Part shown: positions 1-5,175 of the stretch, piece by piece
Layout: every line of letters begins with the position of its first letter
Position numbering within the stretch: position 1 is the stretch's first letter
Source: Polyangiaceae bacterium
Lineage (GTDB): Bacteria > Myxococcota > Polyangia > Polyangiales > Polyangiaceae
Reading direction: 5' to 3'
NCBI GenBank assembly: GCA_025936205.1
Contig: JAICTU010000583.1
Location: 1 to 5,175 of the forward strand
Length of the DNA: 5,175 nt
Made by a program: the position numbers and the translations under genes
Notes under the pieces: generated by a model
Told to the model about the DNA's origin: nothing
Databases searched by the model: none
The model's input: the letters and a program-made list of their open reading frames with translations, nothing else

Positions 1-1091
1 AGATCCAACGACTCGAAGCGGAAGCGCACACCATCGCCGGCAAACCCTTCAACGTGAACTCACCGCGGCAGCTCGAGACACTGCTTTTCGACGAGATTGG
101 GCTAAAGCCAGTGCGCCGCACCAAGACCTCGCGTTCCACCGATGCGGCGACGCTCGAGGCGCTCAGCGACGAGCATCCTCTGCCGGCGATCGTGCTGGAA
201 ATCCGCAAGCTGGCCAAACTGAAGAGCACCTACATCGAGGCCCTTCCAGGCCTCGTGAATCCGGCGACAGGTCGCATCCATACTCGCTGGGGGCAAGCCA
301 CGGCCGCCACGGGGCGGCTCTCCTCCAGCGACCCCAACCTGCAGAACATCCCGATCCGCAGTGATCTGGGCAAGGCCATTCGCCACGCCTTCGTTGCGCC
401 CCCCGGCCACCGCCTGGTCAGCGCTGACTACTCGCAGATCGAGCTACGTGTGCTGGCGCACCTCTCGAAGGACCCCGTGCTGACGAGCGGCTTCCGCGAA
501 GCAGAAGACGTGCACACGCGCACCGCGATGGAAATCTTCGGGGTGGCCCGGGAGGATGTCACGGCGGAGCACCGCCGCCGGGCCAAGGCCGTCAATTTCG
601 GCGTGATCTATGGCCAGGGCGAGCAAGGCCTGGCCAAGAGCCTGGGCATCACGCGCGCGGAGGCGGGCCAGTTCATCGCCGCGTACTTCCGTCGCTATCA
701 GGGTGTGCGCGACTTCATGGAAACCACCCTGCAGGACGCACGGCAGAGCGGAACGGTGCGCACGCTGCTGGGGCGCCTGCGCCGCGTGCCCGAGCTGCGC
801 AGCGGCCATCAGGGCCGGCGCGCCGCCGCCGAGCGGGTGGTGATGAACACGCCGATCCAGGGCAGCGCGGCAGACTTGCTCAAACTGGCGATGCTGGCCC
901 TGCGCCAGCCCGTCACGCCGGGTTGTCGCATGACCTTGACCGTGCACGACGAGCTCGTGTTTGAAGTGCCGGAGGCCGAGGTCGAACAGGCCGCCAGGGC
1001 CATCCGGCAGCGCATGGAGTCGATCTACCCGCTCGACGTACCGCTGGTGGTGGACGTCGGCCATGGCCGCGCCTGGGACGAAGCCCATTAG
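1..1091 (+). CDS. polA: DNA polymerase I, C-terminal polymerase domain (5' end outside window)
   Basis: DNA polymerase I fills gaps during excision repair and Okazaki-fragment processing in the cytoplasm. The reading frame is open from position 3, so the GTG at 54 is an internal Val codon and not the start; the residues before it (ending IAGKPFN) fit the family's Asn-Ser-Pro-x-Gln-Leu region. Visible in order are the TGRLSSSDPNLQNIPIR block; motif A DYSQIELR at 426-449 with the metal-binding Asp; motif B RRRAKAVNFGVIYG at 573-614 with the O-helix Arg, Lys, Phe and Tyr; motif C VHDE at 942-953 with the second catalytic Asp; and a typical WDEAH C-terminus. Scaled on motif A, the fragment matches about residues 564 to the end of the E. 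coli enzyme, so the 5' nuclease and 3' exonuclease regions lie upstream. The Phe in motif B, rather than Tyr, is the usual cellular form that discriminates against dideoxynucleotides. No lesion is seen in the visible part. Confidence 0.97.
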   Translation, partial: IQRLEAEAHTIAGKPFNVNSPRQLETLLFDEIGLKPVRRTKTSRSTDAATLEALSDEHPLPAIVLEIRKLAKLKSTYIEALPGLVNPATGRIHTRWGQATAATGRLSSSDPNLQNIPIRSDLGKAIRHAFVAPPGHRLVSADYSQIELRVLAHLSKDPVLTSGFREAEDVHTRTAMEIFGVAREDVTAEHRRRAKAVNFGVIYGQGEQGLAKSLGITRAEAGQFIAAYFRRYQGVRDFMETTLQDARQSGTVRTLLGRLRRVPELRSGHQGRRAAAERVVMNTPIQGSAADLLKLAMLALRQPVTPGCRMTLTVHDELVFEVPEAEVEQAARAIRQRMESIYPLDVPLVVDVGHGRAWDEAH

Positions 1092-1130
1092 CGCTGAGGC
1101 GCGCAGCCGCGGAACCCGGGCTTGCTCACA

Positions 1131-1166
1131 GCGGGGGCACCCACCCGCACAGTCAGTGGAATTTTT
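1131..1166 (+). terminator. Weak candidate polA terminator
   Basis: GCGGG (1131-1135) can pair with CCCGC (1144-1148) around an 8-base loop, 40 bases after the polA stop. A run of five T follows only at 1162-1166, 13 bases after the stem. The short stem and displaced T run make this a poor intrinsic terminator. Confidence 0.2.
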
Positions 1167-1179
1167 CACACGAGCGGGC

Positions 1180-1199
1180 TTTGCTCAACTTCGAGCAAA
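1180..1199. repeat. 20-bp dyad TTTGCTC-N6-GAGCAAA
   Basis: Perfect 7-bp arms (1180-1186 and 1193-1199) flank the 6-base centre AACTTC, about 90 bases after the polA stop. The spacing and symmetry would suit a dimeric regulator's operator, or a weak RNA hairpin at the polA 3' end. No T run follows, so a terminator role is less likely. No known operator consensus was matched. Confidence 0.35.
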
Positions 1200-1425
1200 T
1201 GCCGACGCACCGTGCAACGCTCCACGCGCGCGCCCCGCGGACGACGAATTAACCTGCACGGCGAGATCGCACCGCAATAGAGCAAGCCGAGTAGCCTTGG
1301 TGCAAAGTCACGCTACGAGCGTGGCCTGCTCCCGAAAGAGCCTGGGGAAAAGCCGCGGAAAAAGCGAGCAGCGCGGGAAAACACGCCGCTGGTCGGACGC
1401 TGGATGGCACTGGCGCGGGCTCCAC

Positions 1426-1434
1426 TGGTATATT
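1426..1434 (+). promoter_or_regulatory. Candidate extended -10 promoter element
   Basis: TGG-TATATT fits the extended -10 pattern TG-n-TATAAT with one mismatch in the hexamer. No good TTGACA-like -35 lies 16-18 bases upstream, which extended -10 promoters tolerate. Initiation near 1441 would give the lipoprotein operon a leader of about 330 bases. This is the best AT-rich hexamer I see in an otherwise GC-rich region, but single-hexamer matches are weak evidence. Confidence 0.25.
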
Positions 1435-1731
1435 GTTTCCCAGCACCCGCCTGCCGGCGCGGGCGATGCTTTTCCCACGCTGGCGCAACACTCACCGGAA
1501 GACGAAAGTGGTCGGAAAGACCGAGCTACGCGGCTGGTGCTCGCAGCAGAAATAATATACGTGCTGTGGACGCGTGCCCCAAATTCGGGACGGGGACGAA
1601 TGACAATCGCAAATGGACCTCTAGACACTCGCAGCATCTAGCGCTCACGGCCATGCGGACTGTTTGCGGGACCAGACCGCCACCGAGCTCAACCCTGCGG
1701 CGATCACTCTCTGACGACCCGAACCGAACCT

Positions 1732-1753
1732 CTCTCGACGACCTCTCGACGAC
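1732..1753 (+). repeat. 11-bp perfect tandem duplication before the RBS
   Basis: CTCTCGACGAC occurs twice back to back (1732-1742 and 1743-1753), ending 6 bases before the GGAG ribosome binding site. A third, imperfect copy with one inserted T (CTCTCTGACGAC) lies at 1707-1718. The placement within the leader could affect translation or bind a regulator, or it may be a simple slippage duplication. Confidence 0.7.
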
Positions 1754-1759
1754 TCAAGT

Positions 1760-1763
1760 GGAG
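1760..1763 (+). promoter_or_regulatory. Ribosome binding site of first lipoprotein gene
   Basis: GGAG sits 7 bases before the ATG at 1771. A second in-frame ATG at 1777 would be 13 bases away, so this site favours the start at 1771. Confidence 0.7.
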
Positions 1764-1770
1764 CAGAACC

Positions 1771-3531
1771 ATGAATATGACTGACGTGCGCTCGACGCTC
1801 AGATCTAGATCGACGCTGACCTTGTTCACGGCCGCTTTTGCCGGCGCGCTCGCGCTCGGCTGTGGCGGTGGCGCTGACGGTGGCAAATCGACCGAGACCG
1901 ATCTCGCCGCCAACGGCGCGGCCAATAGCAATGGCAGCTCGGCGCGTGGCCCGTATGGCACCGGCACGAGCGCGGCTGCTCCCGCGGCTCGTCCGGACAA
2001 CAACGACGATGACGCGACCGGCGCCATCGCGGGCGCTGCAGGCGGCTCGGGCCTACCGGAACGCGACCCCGACGACAACGACCTGGCTGCTGCTCCCCGG
2101 CGGGGCGGCGGTGGTGGCGGCGGCGCGGCGGCTGCCCGCCGGGATCGCTGCGAGGACACCGAGTGTGAAGGCGTCGGTGGCGAATGCCAGGGCAACACCT
2201 GCGTGTTCGTGTGCGACGAGGACGCGCGCGAGTGCAACGATCGCGAAGTCGAATGCCCCGACAACGTCGACTGTCGCGTCGAGTGTATCGACGACGACGT
2301 GTGCACCGCCGAGATCATCGGCCCGAACAACGCCACTCTGGACGTGCAGTGCCAGGAGAACGACACCTGCACAGCGGCGATCGACTGCGCAGGCACCGAC
2401 AGCTGCCAGGTCACCTGTGAAGGCGACGACTCCTGCAGCGGTCAATTCACGGTGGATGGCGCCAATCAGGACGTGGACGTCAGCTGCGAAGGCAGCCGGA
2501 CCTGCACGGGCCTGATCAAGTGCGGCGCTGGCGGCAACTGCGACGTCAACTGCACCGGCAACGACACCTGCTCGGGTACGATTGATCTCCGCGGCGAACG
2601 CGCCAACCTCGACTGCAGCGGTGACGGCTCGTGTACGCAGGCCATCACCTACGACGACAACGGTGGCATCGGCGACATCAACTGCACGGGCCAGGACAGC
2701 TGCGCCCAGACCATCACCTGCGGCGTCCAGGCTCTGATTCAGACCTGCACTGTCAACTGCACGGGTACCAACTCGTGTAAGGCGGACGTGAACTGCATCG
2801 CCGAGAGCTGCAACCTGAAGTGCGATGACAACAGCTGCAGCGCCAATGTGGCGTGCGGCGTAGCCAACGGCGACACCATCGACTGCAGCGTCACGTGCGG
2901 CAGCGACAGCTGCGACGGCAACACGCAGTGCAATACGGTGGACGACGCCGGCAATTGCACGATCGCCTGCAATGAAGCGGGCGCCTGCGGCGGCAACGTG
3001 GCTTGCGACTCCGACGAAGGCACCTGCAACGTCAACTGCAACGCGGCCAACGCTTGCAAGGGCACGGTCAGCACCAACTCGAAGGACAACGGCCAGGTCA
3101 ACTGCGCCGCCGCCGGTGCTTGCGTCGGCAACGTCAGCTGCACCTCGGATGATGGAACCTGCAACGTCAACTGTGGCAACAACGTCGTTGGCTCTTGCCA
3201 GGGCGCCGTCGCCTGCGACTCCGACGAGGCTTGCGTCCTGACCTGCAATGCGGATCAGGGCTGCAAGGGCGCGGTCAGCTGCACCTCGGACGCGAACTGC
3301 ACCATCGCCTGCGGCGGCGACGCCTCCTGCACTGCAGCCGTCACCTGTGACTCGGGCGCGAACTGCGCGATCGATTGCAACGGCGTCGGTGCGTGCGACG
3401 CCGGTCAGAACGTGGCCTGCACGGCGGATGACGTGTGCGACGTGGACTGCGCGAACAACGCCACCTGCATCCAGCAGGTCGCTTGCACCGCGCGTGACCA
3501 GCGCAACAACTGCCCCGGCGCCGCGGGCTGA
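1771..3531 (+). CDS. Secreted Cys-repeat lipoprotein (large paralog)
   Basis: I do not recognise a named family with known function. The 586-residue product begins with an Arg-containing n-region, a hydrophobic stretch (about residues 16-29) and a lipobox LALG-C, so Cys31 should be lipidated after cleavage by signal peptidase II; Gly at +2 is compatible with outer-membrane or surface export. Residues 32-126 form a low-complexity linker rich in Gly, Ala, Asn and Asp, with a GPY motif at 60-62 and seven Gly in a row at 112-118. A Cys-rich head module (127-178) is followed by about 20 short Cys units to the C-terminus. By hand count there are 70 cysteines after the lipobox, an even number. The dominant period is 22 residues, C-x3-C-x5-C-x5-C-x5, with Asp/Asn/Gly before many Cys. 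This looks like a disulfide-stapled solenoid displayed outside the cell: an adhesin, matrix or structural coat protein, or a binding scaffold. The next gene, 38 bases downstream, is a colinear paralog and probably in the same operon. Confidence 0.9.
   Translation: MNMTDVRSTLRSRSTLTLFTAAFAGALALGCGGGADGGKSTETDLAANGAANSNGSSARGPYGTGTSAAAPAARPDNNDDDATGAIAGAAGGSGLPERDPDDNDLAAAPRRGGGGGGGAAAARRDRCEDTECEGVGGECQGNTCVFVCDEDARECNDREVECPDNVDCRVECIDDDVCTAEIIGPNNATLDVQCQENDTCTAAIDCAGTDSCQVTCEGDDSCSGQFTVDGANQDVDVSCEGSRTCTGLIKCGAGGNCDVNCTGNDTCSGTIDLRGERANLDCSGDGSCTQAITYDDNGGIGDINCTGQDSCAQTITCGVQALIQTCTVNCTGTNSCKADVNCIAESCNLKCDDNSCSANVACGVANGDTIDCSVTCGSDSCDGNTQCNTVDDAGNCTIACNEAGACGGNVACDSDEGTCNVNCNAANACKGTVSTNSKDNGQVNCAAAGACVGNVSCTSDDGTCNVNCGNNVVGSCQGAVACDSDEACVLTCNADQGCKGAVSCTSDANCTIACGGDASCTAAVTCDSGANCAIDCNGVGACDAGQNVACTADDVCDVDCANNATCIQQVACTARDQRNNCPGAAG
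2149..3513 (+). repeat. Cys-repeat array of the large paralog
   Basis: This spans the first to last cysteine codons of the mature ectodomain (residues 127-581). The regular unit is C-x3-C-x5-C-x5-C-x5; for example Cys488, Cys510 and Cys532 are exactly 22 residues apart. Five units lack two cysteines but keep their length (gaps of 14-16 residues after Cys178, 222, 267, 288 and 429). Nucleotide-level repeats support recent unit duplication: a 14-base match at 3004-3017 and 3214-3227, and a 17-base match at 3022-3038 and 3157-3173, the latter 135 bases apart, about two units. Confidence 0.88.
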
Positions 3532-3554
3532 ATCTGTACGAGCAACGAGGAGCC

Positions 3555-3558
3555 AGGA
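3555..3558 (+). promoter_or_regulatory. Likely ribosome binding site of second lipoprotein gene
   Basis: AGGA lies 11 bases before the ATG at 3570, within the 38-base gap between the two genes. A stronger purine run, GAGGAG at 3547-3552, is 17 bases away and too distant for a standard site. No separate promoter is evident in the gap, which supports co-transcription. Confidence 0.5.
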
Positions 3559-3569
3559 CGCAGCAAGAC

Positions 3570-4940
3570 ATGGCCAACGGACGGCGCTCGCTTCGGGCGG
3601 TGGTGCTCACGCTGAGCGCCGTCTGGGCCATTACCAGCTGCGGATTGATCGACGGCTTCCTCGACGAGGGAGAGGACAAGGGACAGGAGGAGACGGCGCT
3701 GCGGCCCGGCCGTGCTTCGGATGGCGTGGCGGGGCCGTACGCGCTCGGCGCCGGTGGCTCCGCGATGGCCACTGGCGGCGCGGGCGCAGGCGGCGCAGCG
3801 GGCAACGCGGGTAGCGCGAGCGTCTCGGCCGCTGGCTCTGCTGCCTTGCCGGGGCGGCCTGCTGGGCTGAACGCCGGAGCTCCGGCGGGCACGGCCCGAA
3901 ACAACAATTCACTGTCGTGCGACGACGGCGAGTGCCGCCGTGCCGGCGGGCGATGCCAGGACGACAAGACCTGCGTCATCGAGTGCGATGAGGATTCGAT
4001 CGCCTGCAACGAGGAGCCGCTGGAATGTCCGGACGGCGCCAACTGCCAGGTCGACTGCATCGACGAAGAAAGCTGCCTCGACCAGATCGTCTGCCCCAAT
4101 GACGGCGATTGCACGATCAATTGCGCGGAGATCGGCTCCTGCCAGGGGCCGATCGACTGCGGCGGCTCGGTCAACTGCAACATCAACTGCGACGAGGACG
4201 ACACTTGCGAGGGCGCCTTCGGTATCCGCGCCGCTCAGGCCGCGCTCAGCCTGATCTGTGGTGGAGAAGGCAGCTGCAGCGGCGATGCCGTGGAATGCGG
4301 CGACGCGGGCTGCAGCATCGCCTGCGATGGTGATCGCAGCTGCGACAGCGAAGTGCGCGCGCAAGGCCGGCTGTCGATCGTCGACTGCAATGGCAATCAG
4401 TCGTGCGCGGGCGCGATCGATTGTTCGCTCGATGAAGAGGGCTGTCAGATCAACTGCCGCGGCGCGGATTCCTGCCTGCGGGAGGTGAGCTGTGGAAAGC
4501 AGGGCGCGACCCGCCTCTGCGACATCAAGTGCCTGGGGCAGCGCACCTGCAGCAGCAACACCAGCTGCGTGGGCCAGAAGTGCAGCCTGGCCTGCGACAA
4601 CGAGAGCTGCGCGGGTGACGTCGTGTGCGAACGAGGCAGCGGCGACTGCTCGATCAGCTGCGACGACGACAGCTGCGGCAACGACGTGGACTGCAGCGCG
4701 GACCAGTCGTGTGCCCTCCAGTGCGACGGTGATGACTCCTGCCAGCGCGAAGTGAAGTGCGACACCGGCAAGGGGGACTGCACCGTGACCTGCAGCGGAG
4801 ACAACGCCTGCGACACGGTCAGCTGTGTCGCCGATAACGGAGCCTGCGACCTCGACTGCAACGGCGAAGACGCCTGCCAGGGCGGCACCGAGTGCGACGG
4901 GCAGGCCGAACGCGGCGACTGCGACATCGACCGGCGCTGA
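3570..4940 (+). CDS. Secreted Cys-repeat lipoprotein (small paralog)
   Basis: Function unknown; this is a paralog of the preceding gene. The 456-residue product has a basic n-region (NGRRSLR), a hydrophobic core and a lipobox ITS-C, giving lipidated Cys24 with Gly at +2. The linker (25-116) starts acidic (Asp/Glu-rich at 31-41), has a GPY motif at 55-57 like its neighbour, then becomes Gly/Ala/Ser-rich. The head module at 117-169 matches the neighbour's 127-178 with about half identical residues. Cys units then run to Cys451. By hand count 56 cysteines follow the lipobox, again even. From Cys135 to Cys353 the cysteine positions equal those of the large paralog minus 9 throughout. The protein lacks only the roughly five-unit C-terminal expansion of its partner, and keeps three cysteine pairs that the partner has lost. 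The gene likely arose by whole-gene duplication and the two may form a complex or a layered surface structure. The start is fixed by the signal peptide fit. Confidence 0.9.
   Translation: MANGRRSLRAVVLTLSAVWAITSCGLIDGFLDEGEDKGQEETALRPGRASDGVAGPYALGAGGSAMATGGAGAGGAAGNAGSASVSAAGSAALPGRPAGLNAGAPAGTARNNNSLSCDDGECRRAGGRCQDDKTCVIECDEDSIACNEEPLECPDGANCQVDCIDEESCLDQIVCPNDGDCTINCAEIGSCQGPIDCGGSVNCNINCDEDDTCEGAFGIRAAQAALSLICGGEGSCSGDAVECGDAGCSIACDGDRSCDSEVRAQGRLSIVDCNGNQSCAGAIDCSLDEEGCQINCRGADSCLREVSCGKQGATRLCDIKCLGQRTCSSNTSCVGQKCSLACDNESCAGDVVCERGSGDCSISCDDDSCGNDVDCSADQSCALQCDGDDSCQREVKCDTGKGDCTVTCSGDNACDTVSCVADNGACDLDCNGEDACQGGTECDGQAERGDCDIDRR
3918..4922 (+). repeat. Cys-repeat array of the small paralog
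   Basis: This covers the first to last ectodomain cysteine codons (residues 117-451). The unit is C-x3-C-x5-C-x5-C-x5, for example Cys181 to Cys203, exactly 22 residues. Only two units lack the C4 / next-C1 pair (16- and 14-residue gaps after Cys213 and Cys258), at the same aligned places as in the large paralog. Confidence 0.87.
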
Positions 4941-4968
4941 CTATTTGTCTTCGCGGTTCTGGAGCAGC

Positions 4969-5038
4969 TGACCATTGATCCGATCTCCAGCGGAATTTCC
5001 GCTGGAGAGTGCGGGTTCCGGGGGATGAAGAATGGTCA
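4969..5038. repeat. Nested inverted repeat (outer arms)
   Basis: Outer arms TGACCATT (4969-4976) and AATGGTCA (5031-5038) are perfectly complementary, followed inward by ATCC (4978-4981) against GGAT (5023-5026). They enclose the 12-bp inner palindrome listed separately. The whole 70-base unit could fold as a stem with an inner hairpin. It may be a mobile-element end, a REP-like intergenic repeat or a processing/termination structure. Confidence 0.6.
4984..5008. terminator. Strong hairpin between convergent frames, possible bidirectional terminator
   Basis: TCTCCAGCGGAA (4984-4995) and TTCCGCTGGAGA (4997-5008) form perfect 12-bp arms around a single T, starting 43 bases after the stop of the small lipoprotein gene. 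It is by far the strongest hairpin seen in the window and sits where convergent transcripts would meet. It lacks a T run on either side, so if it terminates transcription it is not a textbook intrinsic terminator; the structure itself is certain, its role is not. Confidence 0.5.
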
Positions 5039-5175
5039 AAGGTGGGCGCAACAGGAATTCGGTGGAGCGCAGCTGGGAGACCCCCGGCGTACGGCGGACG
5101 AGATTGTCCGCGCTGTGGCTGCCGCCTTCGGAGCGCGGCCGGATGTGATGCAGATCGAGGAAGGTGGCGTTCCGG

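Larger units (their letters stand above)
1092..1770. other. Intergenic region without a convincing gene
   Basis: About 680 bases separate polA from the first lipoprotein gene. Open frames here on both strands give Arg/Pro/Ala-rich translations with no recognisable domain, and the forward ones are read-through from within polA. The stretch has local A-tracts (1348-1351, 1359-1363, 1378-1381) and is locally more AT-rich around 1551-1560. It carries several short dyads and the promoter and tandem-repeat candidates listed separately. It probably holds the polA 3' end and the promoter and leader of the lipoprotein operon; a small RNA cannot be excluded from sequence alone. Confidence 0.6.
4941..5175 (-). 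pseudogene. HNH endonuclease, truncated 3' end (5' part outside window)
   Basis: On the minus strand the frame is open from the window edge to a TAG at 4943-4941, 77 visible residues. The first 25 (5174-5100) read as an HNH nuclease core: FLDLHHIRPRSEGG followed by SHSADNL, carrying the paired His of the metal-binding ββα fold. In this family ADNL is normally followed within a few residues by a C-x-x-H-H-type block with the last catalytic His. Here the frame continues with an unrelated tail (RRTPGVSQLRSTEF and onward, no Cys and only one His) through a palindrome. I checked the other two minus frames below the break and found no Cys/His block there either, so a simple frameshift does not restore it. 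The 3' end seems lost or replaced, and the tail is probably read-through. The stop abuts the + strand stop of the small lipoprotein gene. A functional variant nuclease with a novel C-terminus is possible but less likely. Confidence 0.7.

Noticed and set aside
54..1091. polA starting at GTG 54
   Set aside because: The frame is open upstream to position 3 and the residues there fit the Pol I family, so 54 is internal.
444..1169. Long minus-strand frame across polA
   Set aside because: His/Ala/Arg-rich translation with no domain; antisense shadow of a well-conserved coding region.
1405..1419. Sigma-54 promoter (TGGCAC at 1405-1410)
   Set aside because: The required TTGC-type -12 element is absent at the correct spacing (CGGG is there instead).
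1308..1637. Minus-strand frame in the intergenic region
   Set aside because: Low-information Arg/Ser/Ala composition typical of random high-GC DNA; no domain and no clear start signal.
961..1641. Forward frame running out of polA into the intergenic region
   Set aside because: Begins inside polA in another frame, Arg/Ser-rich with no recognisable motif and no ribosome binding site of note.
2997..3230. CRISPR-like or noncoding DNA repeat
   Set aside because: The repeats are imperfect, in reading frame and explained by the protein's Cys units.
2739..3248. Minus-strand frame with a repetitive Gln/Leu/Thr translation
   Set aside because: The apparent protein repeat is just the complement of the Cys repeat codons.
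2149..3513. EGF-like or insect antifreeze-type (12-residue TCT) repeats
   Set aside because: Spacing does not fit: the period is 22 with C-x3-C-x5-C-x5-C, lacking the EGF six-Cys pattern and the 12-residue TCT motif.
3341..4204. 287-codon minus-strand frame spanning both lipoprotein genes
   Set aside because: Crosses the gap between two clear genes; Ser/Pro/Arg-rich mirror of the repeat and linker codons.

Overview
The window is high-GC DNA with proteobacterial/myxobacterial-style gene content. The alanine/glycine/arginine-rich shadow frames, the long low-complexity linkers behind lipoprotein signals and the very Cys-rich exported repeat proteins suggest a member of the Myxococcota or a related predatory or social delta-type lineage. 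That placement is an inference from style; no rRNA or other decisive marker is present.

Layout. (1) Positions 1-1091 (+) hold the 3' part of polA: the polymerase domain of DNA polymerase I, with motifs A, B and C intact and a normal C-terminus. (2) Positions 1092-1770 are a roughly 680-base stretch with no convincing gene. It contains small dyads, an extended -10-like promoter candidate and an 11-bp tandem duplication just before the next ribosome binding site. (3) Positions 1771-3531 and 3570-4940 (+), 38 bases apart and probably co-transcribed, encode two paralogous secreted lipoproteins of 586 and 456 residues. Each has a lipobox signal peptide, a Gly/Ala/Asn/Asp-rich linker, a conserved Cys-rich head module and then a long array of a roughly 22-residue Cys repeat with spacing C-x3-C-x5-C-x5-C-x5. 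I do not recognise a named family with known function. (4) Positions 4941-5175 (-) hold the 3' end of a convergent reading frame containing the first half of an HNH nuclease motif. Its expected C-terminal Cys/His half is missing. Its stop directly abuts the stop of the second lipoprotein, and a strong nested palindrome (4969-5038) lies in between.

The most interesting content is the lipoprotein pair. A cysteine-by-cysteine comparison shows the two proteins are colinear with a constant offset over more than 200 residues. The whole 130-residue length difference is accounted for by an offset of 9, two 3-residue insertions and one roughly five-repeat (115-residue) expansion near the C-terminus of the first. 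At three aligned places the first protein lacks two cysteines together where the second has both, with segment length unchanged. This points to the disulfide pairing (C4 with C1 of the next repeat) and to a rigid disulfide-stapled solenoid on the cell surface. The partners and function of this pair are unknown. polA looks like an unrelated housekeeping neighbour, and the HNH fragment with its palindrome looks like a rearrangement scar.
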